A stretch of 30,549 bases of DNA from Welwitschia mirabilis (lineage: Eukaryota > Gnetophyta > Gnetopsida > Welwitschiales). Location: positions 171,818,380 to 171,848,928 of the forward strand of contig JBOZIK010000001.1 in the NCBI GenBank assembly GCA_051453625.1, in the 5' to 3' direction. This document shows, piece after piece, positions 29,237-30,549 of this stretch; position 1 is the first letter of the stretch; each line of letters starts with the position of its first letter. The notes under the pieces are model-generated. The model saw only the letters and a list, made by a program, of their open reading frames with translations. It did no database searches and was not told where the DNA came from. The position numbers and the translations under genes are program-made.

Positions 29237-29720
29237 TTCGATCAGGTATGGATAAGGCTCCCTATGAGCTTTGGAAAGGAAGGAAACCAAACGTATCCTA
29301 TTTTAAAGTCTTTGGAAGTTAATGTTTCATTTTAAAGGATAAAGAGAACTTAAGTAAATTTGAATCTAAAGTAGACGACACAATCTTTCTTGGATATTTC
29401 ACCAGAAGTAGAGCCTATAGAGCCTTCAACAAACAAAGCCTATCAATAGTAAAATCCATAAATTTGCAAAAATTGATGACACTAATCTTAAAGTGTTATC
29501 TACAAGTGATGAAGAAAATCCTTTACAAAATTTCGCCTATGACATGGTGTATTCAAGAAGGAAGGAAAATGAAGCAAAACAAGAATCAAATGCAAAACAT
29601 ATTCAAGAATTAAAGGACCATCCTCTTGAATCAGTCCTTCAAGATGTACATTCAAGGGTGCACACTAGACACTCCCTTAAATTATTTTGTGCTCATGTGT
29701 GTTATGTGTCCTAGCTTGAA
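29237..29720 (+). pseudogene. Copia integrase C-terminal part and linker
   Basis: KAPYELWKGRKPNVSYFKVF is the conserved end of copia integrase (TPYELW.GRKP...HF.VFG). A stop (TAA, after FGS) falls where the family has Lys. It continues CFILKDKENLSKFESK and TIFLGYFTRSRAYRAFN (family GIFLGYSTTSRAYRVFN). After a shift, HIQELKDHPLESVLQDVHSR (family DHP.E.VLGD...GV.TR) is the start of the RT linker, in the open frame 29493-29714. Catalytic integrase residues are not present because the core is in the gap. Confidence 0.85.
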
Positions 29721-30380
29721 CACCAAGAACTATGAAAAGGCTGAAACTTATGAAGAATGAATGACAGCAATACAAGAGGAATTACTACAATTTAAAAGAA
29801 ATCATGTTTGAAAGCTAGTTGAAAGACCGGATCGAAACGTGATTGGAACAAAGTGGATCTTTAACAACTAATGTGATAAGCACAACAATTTAATCAAGAA
29901 CAATGCAAGACTAGTGGCTTAAGGGTACAATCAGATCAAAAGAATCGTTGTAGAAGATACTTTTGCTCTTGTGGCCATGTTAGATAGTATTAAGATGTTT
30001 CTTTCATTTGCAGCTTTTCCAAACTTTAAAGTCTTTCAAAGGAATGTAAAAAGTGCTTCCTTAAATGGTGTTCTTAACGAAGAGGCTTATGTAGAACAAC
30101 TTATGGATCCTCACAAACAAAACCATGTTTATAGACTTAGAAAAGTTGTATACGAATTGAAACAAGCCCCCAGGGCTTGGTATGAAAAGCTAACAACCTT
30201 TCTTGAGGACAGTGGTTATCACTGGGGATCGGTAGACAAAACTCTTTTTGTGAAGAAGTTTGAAAAAGACTTCATCATTATTCAGATGTATGTTGATGAC
30301 ATAATTTTCGAGGCCTCAAAGGAAGAATTAACAGAAGAATTTGGTTATATCATGAAGAAACACTATGAGATGAGTGTTGA
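29721..30380 (+). pseudogene. Copia reverse transcriptase, truncated
   Basis: GTKWIFNN and ARLVA-stop-GYNQ near 29850-29930 begin the RVT_2 domain. The long open frame 29971-30426 covers the body: VAMLDSIKMFLSFAAF, KVFQRNVKSASLNGVLNEEA, HVYRLRKVVYELKQAPRAWY, GSVDKTLF and the catalytic box YVDDIIF (YVDD at 30289-30300). The first catalytic Asp of the family's MDVKSAF block is Asn (codon 30043-30045, GAT to AAT), so the enzyme would be inactive. Similarity stops after MSV at about 30380, where the family reads MSM.GEL..FLGLQ, so the end of RT and RNase H are missing and the copy is 3' truncated. Confidence 0.9.
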
Positions 30381-30549
30381 AAGTGAAGCCAAATCTCTTG
30401 ATATTATTTATTCCTTTATAGTGTGACTTTATATATTTTATGTAGTCCCTTTTCTTATTGTAATATTAAAAAGAAAAAGGGAAGTTAAATCGGGTCATCT
30501 AGAAAGTTCTAGAAGTTAGGGTTAGGGTTTCTACCCTAAAAGAAAATCT
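30381..30549. other. Tail after truncation, no gene recognised
   Basis: Non-copia sequence after the RT break. It holds a purine run (about 30468-30486) and a 7-base hairpin TTAGGGT/ACCCTAA (30522-30539). The window ends here. Confidence 0.4.

Noticed and set aside
30517-30532. TTAGGG repeats near the right edge as a telomere signal
   Set aside because: Only two units and part of a small hairpin; too short to mean anything.
1-30549. tRNA, rRNA, CRISPR array or bacterial operon signals
   Set aside because: None found; the only tRNA-like matches are retrotransposon primer-binding sites of 12 bases.

Overview
This looks like nuclear DNA of a flowering plant. It is AT-rich, has spliced-gene signals and Arabidopsis-type (TTTAGGG)n telomere repeats, and is dominated by decayed plant Ty1/copia and Ty3/gypsy retrotransposons whose primer-binding sites match initiator-Met tRNA. 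The species cannot be fixed from this window; a woody eudicot would fit. Several N runs mark assembly gaps (1997-2489, 6677-6686, 13079-13178, 15374-15404, 28725-28824, 29137-29236).

Layout. 1-1406: minus-strand copia element (gag start, PBS, whole 5' LTR). 1410-2760: decayed, unrecognised minus-strand coiled-coil reading frame broken by an N gap. 2761-6524: no gene; it holds a foldback hairpin (5339-5515) and a diverged tandem array (5606-5966). 6525-7050: decayed plus-strand reading frame of unknown family. 8423-12870: one long minus-strand Ty3/gypsy element in the order gag-protease-RT-RNaseH-integrase, frameshifted throughout. 13470-15200: a second, divergent Ty3/gypsy remnant on the plus strand (protease to RT). 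15340-15410: AT/GT microsatellite. 15813-18523: minus-strand chromovirus-like gypsy element (RT start, protease, zinc knuckle, gag, PBS, LTR with TATA box and two sets of subrepeats). 18524-21990: no gene recognised; a 61-bp tandem duplication lies at 21029-21152. 22000-23861: the only host-like gene, the 3' end of a minus-strand coiled-coil protein gene with at least three exons. 24180-25850: repeat-like DNA and a purine-rich tract. 25852-26280: unassigned plus-strand ORF. 26329-30380: plus-strand copia element of the same family as the one at the left edge (LTR, PBS, leader, gag with zinc knuckle, integrase tail, RT), with many stops.

None of the mobile elements is intact; stops, frameshifts and lost catalytic residues show they are old. 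Several stops fit CGA-to-TGA, CAA/CAG-to-TAG or TGG-to-TGA changes, as expected from deamination of methylated cytosine. I see no clear new multi-gene system. The observations most worth a second look are: a telomere-repeat insert between two identical 50-bp copies inside the right copia LTR; N gaps whose flanks share 6-7 bases and whose reading frame continues as if there were no gap; two possible C-termini for the host gene; and two decayed coding regions I cannot assign to a family.
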